A stretch of DNA of 64,000 nucleotides from Prostheceraeus crozeri (taxonomy: Eukaryota > Platyhelminthes > Polycladida > Euryleptidae), in the NCBI GenBank assembly GCA_907163375.1, contig CAJQUW010003017.1, forward strand, positions 230,010 to 294,009, given 5' to 3'. This document shows, in pieces, positions 35,494 through 48,619 of the stretch. The notes below the pieces were generated by a model. The model had not been told where the DNA came from, made no database searches, and was given only the letters and a program-made list of their open reading frames with translations. Within the stretch, counting starts at the first letter, position 1. Every line of letters begins with the position of its first letter. Both the position numbers and the translations under genes were made by a program.

Positions 35494-36225
35494 TATGGCC
35501 ACAGGAACTTCTTGTGGTTGTCACTATGCCAATTTAGTTTCTTATGATGTCACAGACATTTTTAGGGCAAAATTTCAAAATTCTAATACTGAAACGCTTT
35601 GCGACAAAAAAGTGTAATCTAATCTGGATTTACCCAATTGTGTTTTTCGTTGTTGATGTGAGTGCTTCAAACAGTGATTACAGATACTGTTAGGATTTTA
35701 CCAATGTCTTGCGCTTACCACTCATGAATTGCGATGATTTATTAAAGAAATGAAAACACTTGCCCAATGATTCAACAATGCCCGGAGAGGTTTTGGTTGT
35801 CTTCACCTTATGCGCAGGTGGATGACAGAAGCATGGATTAAGCTGCTGCTATCAAAGGTTCATCACGCGATCGAGGTGGAAGGTACAAGTCTTCTCAACA
35901 AACATGGAAAAAAATGGGAGAAGTGGACAAGGAGGCCTTACCCTGCAACTACCATCCAGTATAGTGGTCATTACAGACCAGTGTTTCCTTCCCATACGCA
36001 GACTCATACATTTGTCTTCCTCCATCACAAAATGATACTAGAGTCGTTTTGAACTCCGATAGTTATGGGAACAAGATTCAGATTCCTACTTATACTGCTA
36101 ATTTGTTAGATAAAGGCCCTAAATACCGCTTGTCACTCACGTAGGATATGACGGTTATCAGTAATGCAGAAAATGAATTAGACAAGCTTACTTATTGCTT
36201 TGGATGGAGTAATGTTTTCGTAATG
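35494..36225. other. Intergenic, no supported gene
   Basis: An 80-codon frame at 35810-36052 has no recognisable similarity. Otherwise plain host sequence. Confidence 0.4.
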
Positions 36226-36405
36226 ATAATAATAAAGGCGTTTATTGTTCAAAATGAAAATTACACTTTCGACAGAGTTTCACATTCATAACTTAAGTCC
36301 TTCAAGATGAGGTAACGAGTGATAAAGTCAGGTGATGCGATAAAGTACAAGTCAATATAATCAGTCAACCTATCACACTTATAGAAAGCATGTAGTGATA
36401 ACCGT

Positions 36406-37990
36406 CTAAAACATTAGCCGTTCTCTTTCTGCTAAACTACAAATAAAAGGAAAGAAAGAGTTCATGCGCCTTGCGGTCGTGCACAAAGGAATGCGAAAGC
36501 GTCGTGTCAGCTTCAACCTTTCAGGAACAAGGTGGCTCAGAGGGTGAGAAGGGCTTTGGCAGTTAGTGAAGAACTTGCAAGCTGCTTTCCTTTGTTCGGT
36601 AATGGGATCACGCAAGCATGTTGAGGAACACTCTTCACCGCAAATGATACGATGTGCGCGTCTACACAATCTCTGCATCTTGGATATAATGTCACACGAC
36701 AGGTTACAAAAGACGGGTGATGCATATAAAGCAACCGAAAGGATGTAGGCGTTGTAAACTTCGATCAATTGCTTCTTTCCAACATGAGATTTCAGTTCGC
36801 GGAGTGTAGAGACGACGAGATGCATTGAGAATGACACGATCTAAATGATCTGTCCACTTCAACCGTTCGTTGATCGTGACGCCAAGGATACTGACCGTCG
36901 ACGTTGACTCGATGTCTTCGTACGGGGAGACTCCATGGTCTCGAACGCGGGGAAAGAACATTTGTCGGCACTTATCTCTGTTCAACCACATGTTGTTGTC
37001 GTCGATCCACTGCTGAATGTGAGCAAGGTTTTGTGAATTTCTTGAGTCCAACGTGCATGATTCGACCAACGTGAGGTCATCTGCAAACTTGACTAAGTGA
37101 GATGATGCTGTCTCAACGTTGATGGAGGACATAAACATCGCGAAGAGATGTGGTCCAAGGACCGATCCTTGTGGAACACCCGAGTGTGCGTGCATCAGTT
37201 GACCCAAGTTTTGATCCACATACACTCTCTGAGTCCGGTTCGACAGAAATTACTGCAGCCACTTCAAAAAGCCATAGTTGATTCCATTTGAGACGAGCAT
37301 GTTCAGGAGTCGATTGTGCTGGACTTTTTCAAACGCCTTGGATAAGTCTAAGCACGTTAGGCGAACACATACATTTCTTGGGTCTTCCATGTACTTTGTT
37401 ATGCTGTCGTGTATGTCTATCAATGCACTCGTGGTGGACCCCGAAGGTCTGAAAGCGTGTTGGTTCCTTCCAAAAAGACTGATCATAGAGTCACGCATCT
37501 CGTTCAGTATCAACCTCTCGAATACCTTGGACAAGATCGGCAATAATGATATCGGACGATGTTCATGAATCTGTGGGTTTTTCTTCTTTGGGATGGATCG
37601 AACATATGAGTTCTTCCACACCGTGGGGAACGTTCGTGTATCGATGGAATTGCGATAGATGTCAGTTAGCGGATCACATATGATTTCTGCACTTTCCCAC
37701 AGTAGTCTAGCACTTATACAGTCATGGCCATTTGATTGCCGAAACTTCAATTTCTTTAACAAGCGAAATACATCAAAAGAATCGAAGAAGGTTATCCATT
37801 CTTCGTCAGGAAAATCACTCAGCTCAGCGTCGGGATACTCATTGAAGCACGTTGAGAAGAAATTCGTCAAGTTGTCCAGATCTTTGGCAGAATTTCCATT
37901 GATGCACGTGGTTTTGCTCTTTTTTTGTCCTGCAGCTCGTGGACAATGTTCCAAACATTCTTGCCTTTTCTGACAACGCGATTGTTCCAT
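36406..37990 (-). pseudogene. LINE 1 reverse transcriptase region
   Basis: Contains the thumb-preceding block, Pro-Ile-Ser-Leu-Leu-Pro-Ile motif, Asp-Leu-Ser-Lys-Ala-Phe motif, Gly-Val-Pro-Gln-Gly-Ser-Val-Leu-Gly-Pro and Phe-Ala-Asp-Asp active site, spread over at least three frames (37250-37990, 36704-37225, 36406-36837). Confidence 0.85.
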
Positions 37991-38990
37991 GATGTCTTAG
38001 CTTTGAAAATTTCAGTTTTAGTCTTGTCCTTCAAATGGTTGTACAACGGCCAGTTTTGAGCTCGATAAGCTGACCAACGATCTTCAATAGGCTTCTTTAA
38101 TAGAGGTGTTATCCATGGCTTATCGCTCTTCAAGATTGTCACTTCTCGAAATGGTATACAAGTAAGAGCTTCGTAAAATAACCTGCAGAATTCTGTACAT
38201 TTGTCTTCTACCTTAGCAGCTTCATAAACTTTGTGGAAGTCTGCTTTGGAGAGGTTGTGCAGGAAGGCGTCAATGTGAGATCTTCGATAGTCATAGACTA
38301 TTTTACGGGAGACTACGTTCGGTTGAGAGCTTGCCGAGGACTGAAGAAGAACGCAACTGTGGTCGGAGGAAGACAAAGGTGGGCCGATTTCTGCAGGATC
38401 AGGGTAGCTGTCACGAAGACGATGAGATATCCAAATTTGGTCGAGAAACGAGCTTCCACGAGTTGGCAGCAGCACACAATTTGAGAGCGTGAAGGTTTCA
38501 GCGAAGAATCTTGAGTCAAAATCGTTAAGGTCGCCGCAGAGAATGAATTTCGAGAGGGGCAGATATCCATTATGCCATCCAAATGTGAGCAAATAAAATC
38601 CCGGACGGTTCGGTGAGTTGGAGCTGACAGATTGGGAGGAATGTAAAGACATGTGAGAACCACATTGTTTCCACCGGTCAACCTCACGGACAAAGCCTCG
38701 AAATCAGGAGAGCTCAGCTGCTGGATAATAATCGGCTGTAGATGATCTCGCACGAACATGCAAACCCCTCCGCCTTTGCGACCAATTCTATCAGCACGAA
38801 AGAGACTGTAGTTCGGAATTTCAAGACATTCATCTGGAACCTCGTTGTTGAGCCAAGACTCCGTAATGGCGATGCAATCGGGCGCAGTATTATCGGCCAA
38901 AATTCGAAGTTCGTCCAGCTTGTAAAGGATTGACCTAGCATTCAGCAAAAGAATCGATGGAGCCTTAATGGTGGTTAAAAGCGTTCTCGA
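37867..38990 (-). pseudogene. LINE 1 APE endonuclease region
   Basis: Leu-Asn-Ala-Arg-Ser-Ile, Thr-Glu-Ser-Trp-Leu, Arg-x-Gly-Gly-Gly-Val and Cys-Gly-Asp-Leu-Asn blocks of the APE endonuclease occur in order, split between frames 38313-38948 and 37867-38652. Confidence 0.8.
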
Positions 38991-39066
38991 AAATTTGTCA
39001 CCGAGTCTCTATTACAAATTCGGCCTTTGTGTATGATGACGTCCTTTCCTTCTTCTTTTTGCCTTT

Positions 39067-39594
39067 TCAATTCTTTGAGCAAAGAGTGTTGTTCCATTTG
39101 TTGCTTCTTTGTAAGATCGCTGCAATGTACACTTTGCTGGTTTCGTTACTTTTTCGCAACTCTTTAGATTTTCGCAGAGCTTGCAATTTTGCGTCCCTGT
39201 GTTTGAAGACAACTCGTAGTGGGCGAATTTTACCTTGTAGGTTCTTCCCGATTCTACGAATGTCGAGTATTTCAGCATCGGCTACTTCGATCTTCTCGAG
39301 AATCGCTCTCAGTGATTTGGCATCGTGATCCTTTCGTTCGGAAACTGTTCCGCTTGATGATTCAGGCAAGCAGGAGACAACGGCGTTGTTCCGACGGTTT
39401 TCTCTTTGCTCAATTTCTGCAAACAATTCCGAGGGATCAGCCGTGTTCTGAGCAGACATTAATGTCTGTAGATTCTGTTTGAGGTTGTTGACAGTGCTCA
39501 TGCAGAAATGCACGTCCTTTCTCTGCTCGGTACTGAAAGAAGTGGTCAGAATTTCAAATTCCATTTGAAAAGATACGGTAACTTTGCCTCCCAA
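39067..39594 (-). pseudogene. LINE 1 ORF1 fragment
   Basis: A coiled-coil segment followed by an RRM-like domain with Arg-Arg-Ile-Gly-Lys and Arg-Pro-Leu-Arg-Val-Val-Phe, as in ORF1 proteins that bind LINE RNA. It matches the ORF1 of LINE 3 in layout. The end is truncated relative to that copy. Confidence 0.65.
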
Positions 39595-39790
39595 ATCAGA
39601 TGAAACAGACGAAAGTAATTTGAAACTGTTTAGGACCGAAGTTCTAAATGTGATTAGAGAAGAAATCGGATCGACCTATAGTGCCTATTCCAAAACTGTC
39701 TTAAAATGTAACAAAGGCTAAAAAATTTTTAAATAAAAATAGGCTAACAGTAGTTCCGACCGACAAGAGTAATCTTCTGACTATAGAGCA

Positions 39791-40621
39791 GGTATATTAG
39801 GTAGAGTGGTAACTCCGCATTTATTAAATCCCCAATGTGCATACACGTTCGATTTTATTAAATGAACTCGAAGGAAACACAATTAGGTATTGCTACCAAA
39901 TGTGAGGTATGCAAATTTTTGCAGTTTTAATGAAATTACCACAGAATTGAATGATCATGATAGCAATGTAGAAGGAATGATAGTATTCTATAGATCCTTC
40001 GTGTCATAACAGCCTTGGAGATTTAATGTTTGTTGAATGAGAAATTCGATGGGTTCCTATTACTTTCATGCTCAACCTCGAGAGAAACTTCTTAAGCGTG
40101 ATCAGGCAACAGCTGCCACTGGCACAGCAAAATCACATAATCAAAGACAATGATTTAATTTAACTTCGAAAGATGTAGATGGTTCCACATCACTATTCAG
40201 ATTCTTGAAATGAAACATGAATTTAGTGAATCATAAAATCATGCCTGTGAAAATTGAATTAAGAACTTGAAATTTCAGCCAAGAAAGCACGAATATTATA
40301 CCGTGACCTTTTCATGAATGTTTCGTATAATACAACTCATGAAATTCCCTTGATAATCAGCTTGATTTCCGCTTAGCTAAGATGCTTATTAGCAAATATT
40401 CATTGCTTTTAATATCCAACATGTTTCATACTACTTAGTTAGGAGAGTATATCTCGGTAGTATATAAATTGGCAAATTTTGACTTTCTTCAAAAGTCTTC
40501 AAAAATTTTTTGGACCACGGGAACGTAATCTCTGCAAAAAACTGAATCTTTTGATGTAAAAATTTTCACTGTATGCAGATACTTGTTTGAGTCGACACTC
40601 TACCTATATATCCCTACTCTA
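39791..40621 (+). repeat. About 830-bp repeat family, copy 1
   Basis: Starts AGGTATATTAGGTAGAGTGG and ends CTCTACCTATATATCCCTAC, so its own ends are roughly inverted. Inverted copy 2 lies at 42031-42852. No coding capacity; it looks like a large MITE or foldback arm. Confidence 0.8.
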
Positions 40622-42030
40622 TGAGTCCGATTCTCTTCAAATAGATCTTATGTTTAGCGACATCTTATCCTTGAAAATGGCATGCAATTATTCAGTGGAT
40701 ATATTACAAGAAACCTACGTACGTATTGCTTTTCTACACCGATATAACAAGCGTCTTTACAATTTCAGCTTTAAAACTTGTTCTAAAACAATTGCAACTC
40801 TTGAACAATTACATGGACGGTTCCCATAGAACACATACTTAGGCAGTTCTAATCATAAGTACAGGAAAATCCTATTTGGCTAGAAAAAAACGATATCACA
40901 GCAGAATACATTTTAACGATAAAAAAATTAAATTTTTGGAAATTTTACTAAAAATCGCTCTTGTTCAGGCAAGAAGATTTCTAGGGTAAGCGTTCTAAGT
41001 GAGCCACTTGTCAATGAATATTTTGCTTGAAAAAGATCATGAAACTTCTAATACATGTTCAATACAAAACAAGCTAAAAAAGTCCGCATCACACTTTGGA
41101 TTTATGGTAGGTTACGTGGTAAAATTTGAAATATTTGGAAAATTACAAAATTAGCTTTAAAGAAATTTACGCAGAAGAGTAGTCAGGCCCATGCATATAA
41201 AATCATATCGATTTATTAGTAATGGACTTAGTTAATCAAAAGTTTGGAATATTGTGTCTTGTCAAACACATTTCGAAAACATTCATAATATTAATTTGCA
41301 ACCATCACGTCAGCGCATCACGATTGCGAAAAGCAGTTGCTCAACAAAAAATGACTGGATCATTTGCTCGCTACATCAAATGATTCTACGATTTTGTTTG
41401 TTGAAAATTTTGTTGTCATCTCATACTAAAAGTATTGTAGGCCTATCTATCTTCATAATTTCCTAATACACGCAAAATATATGTGCACCGTAGCAACTAT
41501 AGCCTAGGGACGGTAATCTGTGATCACAACACGCTTCAACGAAAGGTTGATTAAATAATATTTTTTCGGTTATTCATGAAGAGGGCGCACATATGCAACA
41601 CCTGCAGCACTCCTGCCGGCGTCCCTGCCCACACGAGAAAAATTATAAAAGTCAGTTTGATGAATGGTAAAATAAGACGAAGATGCAACCATCCAGACAT
41701 GGATGATGACTGCAGAAGTCCTTGAAGCTGTTCTTCAACGCAATGCGCGGAGAGGCTGCGGTTTCTCTTTTGAAGTTGTCGGGGATGGATTTCGGCGATA
41801 GAGTTGCGAGAATGAGAATGTTGACCACTTTTAGAATCACCTTTGCAATCCAAAGTCTGTCTATAATCGCTTGGAGAAATTAATTGTTGCTAAAGTAAAA
41901 GCTAGAACATGATGGTATACAGACCAGCGATGCGGGCAATTGGTTCACGATCACCGTCCCTAATTCTTTCTCGGTTCCGCCTTTGCAAAGTGAGCAAGAT
42001 TGTTGCTAAATTGTGAAGTAAAAGTGAATA
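40622..42030. other. Core between inverted copies 1 and 2
   Basis: 1.4 kb without a convincing gene. A minus-strand frame at 41551-41853 (100 codons) has no family I recognise. Confidence 0.4.
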
Positions 42031-42852
42031 TAGTAGGGATATATAGGTAGAGTGTTGACTCAAACAAGTATCTGTATACAGTGAAAATTTTTATATCAAA
42101 AGATTCAGTTTTTTGCAGAGATTACGTTCCCGTGGTCCAAAAAATTTTTGAGGACTTTTGAAGAAAGTCAAAATTTGCCAATTTATATACTACCGAGATA
42201 TACTCTCCTAACTAAGTAGTATGAAACATGTTGGATATTAAAAGCAATGAATATTTGCTAATAAGCATCTTAGCTAAGCGGAAATCAAGCTGATTATCAT
42301 GGGAATTTCATGAGTTGTATTATACGAAACATTCATGAAAAGGTCACGGTATAATATTCGTGCTTTCTTGGCTGAAATTTCAAGTTCTTAATTCAATTTT
42401 CACAGGCATGATTTTATGATTCACTAAATTCATGTTTCATTTCTAGAATCTGAATAGTGATGTGGAACCATTTACATCTTTCGAAGTTAAATTAAATCAT
42501 TGTCTTTGATTATGTGATTTTGCTGTGCCAGGTCTTTGATCACAGGTTGCCTGTGATATGATCACGCTTAAGAAAATACTCTTGAGGTTGAGCATGAAAG
42601 TAATAGGAACCCATCGAATTTCTCATTCAACAAACATTAAATCTCCAAGGCTGTTATGAGAATCTGTGAAGTACCATCATTCCTTATGCATTACAATCAT
42701 GATCATTCAATTCCTGCTCAATTCCGTGGTATAATGTGTAATTTCTGCAAAACTGCATAAATGTGCATCTATACATAAATCTCGCATTTGGTGGTAATAC
42801 CACATGTATCTCCCTTGACTTTACTCTACCACTCTACCTAATATACCTACTT
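42031..42852 (-). repeat. About 830-bp repeat family, copy 2 (inverted)
   Basis: Reverse complement of copy 1 over almost its full length, with small indels. Together copies 1 and 2 make a 3.06-kb inverted-repeat structure. Confidence 0.8.
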
Positions 42853-42900
42853 TATGATATAGAATGTATAAAGGTAATTTTTCGAAATTTTTTTTTGAAA

Positions 42901-43092
42901 TTTAGGAGAGTCATCTCGGTAGTAAGCTTATATAAATTGGCAAATTTTGACTTTCTTCAAAAGTGCTCAAAAATTTTTTGGACCACGGGAACGTATTCTC
43001 CGCAAAAAACTGAATCTTTTGATATAAAAATTTTCACTGTATACAGATACTTGTTTGAGTCGACACTCTACCTATATATCCCTACTCTATTG
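42901..43092 (+). repeat. About 830-bp repeat family, copy 3 (3' part only)
   Basis: Matches the last 190 bp of copy 1, from AGGAGAGT...CTCGGTAGTA to CTCTACCTATATATCCCTAC. Confidence 0.75.
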
Positions 43093-43837
43093 GTGGCACT
43101 GTTACGAAATCTGAGATATGCAAATTTTGCAGTTTTGAAGAAATTACAACGGAATTGACTGATCATGATGGTATAATAAATGCAGAAGAAAATGCTATTA
43201 TTATATAGATTTTCGGCGTCATGACACCCTGTGAGATTTAATGTTTGTTAAAATAGCAATTCGGTAGGTTGCCATTACTTTCATGCTCAACCTCAAGAGT
43301 ATTTTCTTAAGCGTGAGCATGCACAGGCAGCCTGCGACTGGCACAGCAAAATCACATAATCAAAGACAATGATTTCAATTAACTTTGAGAAATGTAAATG
43401 GGTCCACATCACTATTCGGAATCGAGAAATGAAGCATGAATTTAGTGAATCATAAAATCATGCCTGTGAAAATTGAATTAAAAACTTCAAATTTCAGCCA
43501 AAAAAGCACGAATAACATCGCGACTTTTTCATGAAGTCGACTTCCATTATGATACGGTTAATGAAATTCCCATGATAATCAGCTTAATTTCCGCTTAGTT
43601 GAGATGCTTATTAGCAAATATTCATTCCTTTTGATATCCAACATGTTTCATACTACTTACATGGGGGAGTCATCTCGGTAGTATATAAATTTGCAAAATT
43701 TTGACTTTTTTAAAACTGCTCAAATAATTTTTTTGGACCACGGGAACGTAATCTCCGCAAAAAACACAATTCATGTAAAAATTTTCATTGTATACAGATA
43801 CTTGTTTGAGTCGATACTCTACCTACATTTGTTTCTT
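43093..43837 (+). repeat. About 830-bp repeat family, copy 4 (5' truncated)
   Basis: Begins where copy 3 ends and matches copy 1 from about 39883 to the end, more diverged (for example an extended T run near 43730). Confidence 0.75.
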
Positions 43838-44129
43838 AAGATGCTAAAAATTTGTGTCCAAGTATTCCCCTACAAGAGGACATCACAGAAGTAATGAAAT
43901 TCGCCAGAAAAATTGAAGCCGAATAGAAAGTTATGGGTTAAACCCAGAGGGCCTGAATAAAATGTTGGTATTCATCTGTTACATTTATGAGATGCAATAT
44001 AATGAAAAATATTATTTGCAAATAAAAAGATGTCTCATGGGGGCACACTTCAGTCCACCTTTTGCGATAATTTATATGCACACCATAGAAACTACTGCTC
44101 TTCAAAAACTTTGAGATGATTGCAGCCTT

Positions 44130-44145
44130 TCCCCCCCCCCCCCAA
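44130..44145. repeat. Poly-C tract
   Basis: A run of about 14 C. A likely polymorphic homopolymer, nothing more. Confidence 0.8.
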
Positions 44146-44184
44146 TTATACTGTAGATATACGGTATTGATGATATTATTATCG

Positions 44185-45200
44185 GATCATTTGTTAAAAA
44201 TACAACATCTTTCACTGACATGCTAAATATTTTCAATTCATCAAACACATCCATCCATTCAATTCACTTACCCGAAAATAATATCCTCAGTTTCTTTGAC
44301 ATAAGTGTCTACATGAGTAACACATGAGTAACGAAGAAATAAATTATATTTGGTACCAAAAATTACGACATTCAGGAATAACTCTATCCAAAGATAGCTT
44401 CGTTCCACAACACATCAAAACTAATTACCTCAAGAACAGTGCTAACTATGTAAGAAAACGATGCAGCAATACTCATCTACAAACTAAATCCGAAGATAAG
44501 TTACATAAGAAGTTTATGGACAATGGATTTTGCCGGTCTAACTGAGAAAATAAAAAGTCTTACACGAGTAAAAAGCAAGCAGTCGACGATAAAAGATGCA
44601 ATTACTTAAAATTAAATTGTATTAGCGATAGAACAGATAGGAAAATACGAAAACTTATCCAAAAGTACAAAATATCAATAAAACTAGTGAGTAAACGAAA
44701 CTTAACCACTTACAATGCTCTAAAAAATAGAAAAAATAACGAAAAGCACAGTTATTGCAAAATCTGTGACCGTTTACCCCTTAATTTAACTGCACTATAA
44801 CACGTCATCTTATTTAAAAAAATTCTTGCTCGCTGTGCAATGAATTTTATATTAGTCAGACCAACAGACCATTTAAATACCGGTACATGGAACACAGACG
44901 TAGTTTGCACAATAGCAATTTTGACAGCGCACTTGCTGAACACATGCAACGCTAACATGATAGAAGGCAGATGGACATTGAAGATTTTGACCTTTCCATA
45001 TTACAAAAGTGCACTGACCCATTTGAGACCCGCCTAGCGGAGGCTAGACCTATTGAACATCTCTCTCTTAGCATCAATCGCAAGTTAGAAATGACGAACT
45101 TCTGCACGCTGAATCTTGTTCCTTGATATCTAAATAAAAGCAGGCATCATTTGACTCATTTTATCGCTAATTCCCCAGAAGACTGGCGAACGTTCGAAAC
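44185..45200 (+). pseudogene. Penelope-like retroelement remnant (RT end plus GIY-YIG region)
   Basis: Frames broken by stops encode, in order, pieces like the Ser-Phe-Phe-Asp-Ile-(x)-Val block of the RT end (about 44290) and a GIY-YIG-like region (about 44830-45020) with Cys-x-x-Cys, Phe-Tyr-Ile-x-Gln-Thr-Asn-Arg-Pro and Tyr-x-Glu-His-Arg-Arg. GAACGTTCGAAACGTCGG at about 45190, with CAGAAGA 16 bases before, resembles the hammerhead-ribozyme core common in these elements, but one core base is off. Dead copy. Confidence 0.55.
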
Positions 45201-46490
45201 GTCGGGATGTGTATATATCGTTTTTACTGACAAACCTGCTAAAATGAAGGAGTGGAATTTCACGTACTGTTTTACGTTTTTTCATTACATAATGAAAGGC
45301 CTCCTGTTAACAACAATTCTGTTAATGAAAAACGCTGCTGCTGGAATTCGATTCATTACTAACAGAAAGGCTCATTCTCAAGCGGTATTTTACAATTTAT
45401 GCGGAATAGTCTTCGTGAATGCGCATTTGCTTCTATTAATTGAATAAACTACATGTAAATAATCTTACTGTCTGTGCATGGCTGAGTAGGGATACTAGTA
45501 GGTTTGATTAGGTAGGAATAAGTAAGTTTCGAATGCTTTAAAAAAATATCTGTTATCAAATATTTTATGCAAACTTAGTAAACTTACAATTAACATGTTA
45601 TCGACATTACATGTGCCTTATTTCACACATCAAAACAGCTTTGACGTTACCGATTAAATCAGCCGAAAAGAGAAGATACAAAATGATGGATAAGAAAATC
45701 AATGAATACATGACGATTTTTATGATATCATATCTCAAAGTGTCGCCAATGTGACCCAAACAATTGTTACATCACTTCGGACATAATTTATTGATCTGTC
45801 AACAAAAATCCTGGCGTCCTGTCGAGAGCACTCATTTTCTCAGTCAGTAACTATTTTATTGGATACGATTAATGTCAACAAGCACATTATTTTTTTTGAA
45901 TAAGCATAAATTCTCATGAGATCATCGGATCTTTGCTAACTGTGGGGACAGAAGTGGTTAGCCGGTTAATCTCAGATTAAACAGTTAATTGTAGATAAAT
46001 TTTGACATTTATCAATTCAAACATGACGCGTCTATACACCACGCTAAATAATGCTAGTTATTGCTTCATGCTTATCGATGACAGCTACGTGGGAGACACC
46101 GCTCGCATGGATTTGAGTGTTCAAGTTAGGGATCGAAGCACGTCTATGCGAATACCTGCTAGTGACTGACTTTCCACAGTGTCATGAATCATGCCTTTTA
46201 GCATCGCATTCAAAAGTAGAAGTTGTAGTCAGTGCTGGACGCAATTGCGACTTTTCAATAGGCGATTAATCGCACGACTTTTATCGGAATTATTTTGGTG
46301 GTAGACTACTGCAAAGTCTGTGGTTTCATAAAAGGGTCAAGCTAAAGATAAGTGAAGGCAATAGATATAGTCCGGCAGCCAGCACGAGTTTCTGCAGGGA
46401 ACGAGGCCGAAAGTGAGACTTTCACAGAATGATGTACAAATCCTCCTACTACGAATCGGCACGTCTACCGAGCTCTAGTGGGTTTCTCTA
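45201..46490. other. Intergenic, no supported gene
   Basis: Only short frames; nothing recognised. Confidence 0.4.
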
Positions 46491-46967
46491 CTTGTCAGAC
46501 AAGATCAAAGAAAAACACCTGTAAATCCAATGGAACGCAGATTGCAGTTTTTGGCTAAAATGAAATTTTCTATGTTTTTTCTTATGGACTGAAAAGTATT
46601 AAGCTTAGAGTCATAATGTTTGGCATGGAATGTCTTCAGGTAATTTCCTATTATGTGTACAGGCTATTATCATGCATCTGATCGGCAATGTATGTTAGAA
46701 TGTGGTTCAATGTGGATGAAGGGGCCAACATGTTTGTGTTTGCCGACATTAAGAGGCTCGCCAAATCTAAATGTATTTAGCTTTATAGACAGGGATGCAT
46801 GAACATGAAAGGAAATTACCTGAAGACATTCCATGCCAAAAATTATGGCTCTAAGCTTAATACTTTTCGTTTAATCAGAGAAAACATAGAAATTTTCATT
46901 TTAGCCAAAACTGCAATCTGCGTCCCATTGGATTTACATGTGTTTTTCTCTGATATTGTCTGACAAG
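46491..46967. repeat. Foldback element with 157-bp arms
   Basis: 46491-46648 is inverted at 46811-46967 (outer end CTTGTCAGACAA...), with about 160 bp between the arms. No frame. A MITE or foldback element. Confidence 0.8.
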
Positions 46968-47261
46968 AAGTGAATGTGATTTAATTGATCCAAATGCATT
47001 TATGTTTAATTGCCACAGCATTTCTTATAGATGGATGTGCATTTGAGATACTGCGGGTTAGATATGCCGTATGGCATTTATCGACGGGTGGAAGTGCTGC
47101 ATTTTCCCATAAGCAGCTCATTGAATGAGTACTAAAATCAGTACGAATGAAGTACCGTGCTTTCGAACTCAAAGAGTAGTAGCATTTGGGACTCATTTCT
47201 TAGTCGTATTTAGTACTCAGATTCAGTACTCTTTCTAGCTATCTAGTGCTCATTTGGGACT

Positions 47262-47540
47262 TTATGAATAACAGTGCAGTTTTGCATCTTTCAGGATGAT
47301 GGGTGTGCAAAAGTTCGTTGCGCCTAGAAGTCCACTGCATACAGTTGTTGTCTTCTTTTGCCTTGTGATCCTCAAGGTTCTAGCGCCGACTTTTACAATA
47401 CATTTCCTCACCGATGAAGCACCGAAACCAAGGCATCCCTCTTCAGGGAGCAATGAGCTCACATTTCCACCATTGCTTTCGAATTCCTTCGGCAAGTTCT
47501 TCATACTTGGCAGCTTTCCTCTCATGGGCATCCTGAACGA
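47262..47540 (-). pseudogene. LINE-associated C-terminal remnant
   Basis: The minus strand reads like the block Ala-His-Glu-Arg-Lys-Ala-Ala-Lys-Tyr-Glu-Glu-Leu and then Gly-Cys-x-Gly-Phe-(Gly)-Ala-Ser-Ser-Val-Arg-Lys found downstream of the RT in several invertebrate LINE proteins. The frame is split near 47500. Family assignment is from memory and weak. Confidence 0.35.
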
Positions 47541-47619
47541 ATCCCTTAACAGACGAAAATTAGTTCAGCTAGATATTTCTCTCTATTGTGTCGATCGACA
47601 ATTGAGCAGGCCTTAGAGT

Positions 47620-48600
47620 ACTTACTCATTTATCAACAAACTTAGCAGAAATTGACCGTGACCTCATGGTCACGCTGGGCAGCTTCTATGACAGAGCAAG
47701 AAGACAGTCAGCAAAATAAAATATGCACAATCTGACATTGAATTTTTTGCATTCCGATAGCACAACATATTTTCAAAACTTCTCAGCATACTTCTGACGC
47801 TCGTGGTTTGGTGGAACACCGAGCAGATGACTGATTCTGTCATAGCTTAGTTGAACCTGTAATTGAAACATGATATACTGCAGTACTGTATTTACATTGG
47901 GCATAATCGAGATGAATCCTTAGCAGTAGATGCAATTCTGCTTTGTTTGAAAATCTCCCTTGTCCTCTTTTGTTCTTCCATGTGTGCTCCCAGACAAGAA
48001 ACAAGAATAGTTCAGCGTAACTGGAATCAAGTCAGAACCACCTCTCGCTTTGTTAAGCAGTCAGCCGTTTTTTATCACTTATTTAAATACTAGCTACTCA
48101 TTTGCTCTTATATTTATGTGATAGTTTGCGACATAGCTGTCCCACCCATGTTGCCATAGAATACATCTTGCTATCGAATATTCTATTGGGGACCGGAACT
48201 GATTTGTTCTGATTTTGTTTATCCTGGGTTAGCCATACGACTGATTGTCATAGAGATTGCAGAGTGCCGGTTCGCCTGCGCACAGAATAAAAGGATATTC
48301 TTTCTATTCTATGCCCACGCAAGCAAATTGCAGTCGTGAAATGTAGTGATGAAATAATGGAAAACACAGATGCATTTTTTTCCATTTGACATGGATTATG
48401 TCCATAGCATGACCATATGGCCATTGGCCATTCAGTGAAATTCTTGAAAACGATTATTTGAATGTTCATTTGAAACAAAAAGGAAATGATGTAACTTACC
48501 TTTATTGGGCAATTTGAAGACATCAATTTTCAAACGTTTATTGACATCATCATCATTATCATCATCTTCTTCTTCGCCTTCTTCCGCGGACGTAAATCTT
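47620..48600. other. Intergenic, no supported gene
   Basis: A (CAT/CTT)-rich stretch at about 48545-48590 is the only feature. Confidence 0.4.
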
Positions 48601-48619
48601 CATTAATGGAGTCCTTCCG

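Larger units (their letters stand above)
36226..39600 (-). mobile_element. LINE 1 (APE-endonuclease non-LTR retrotransposon, decayed)
   Basis: A minus-strand element with, from its 5' side, a coiled-coil ORF1 (39067-39594), an APE endonuclease and a reverse transcriptase, ending at a (TAA)n-like tail (AATAATAAAGGCGTTTATTG at about 36226). The frames are split by stops and frameshifts. The ORF1 type and layout place it in the CR1/L2/Jockey-like group; the exact clade is not decided. Confidence 0.85.

Noticed and set aside
41551..41853. 100-codon minus-strand frame in the core of the inverted repeat
   Set aside because: Overlapping alternative frame of similar length, no recognisable domain, no start or splice support.
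44130..44145. Poly-C run as a regulatory element
   Set aside because: A lone homopolymer beside a decayed repeat; no supporting structure.
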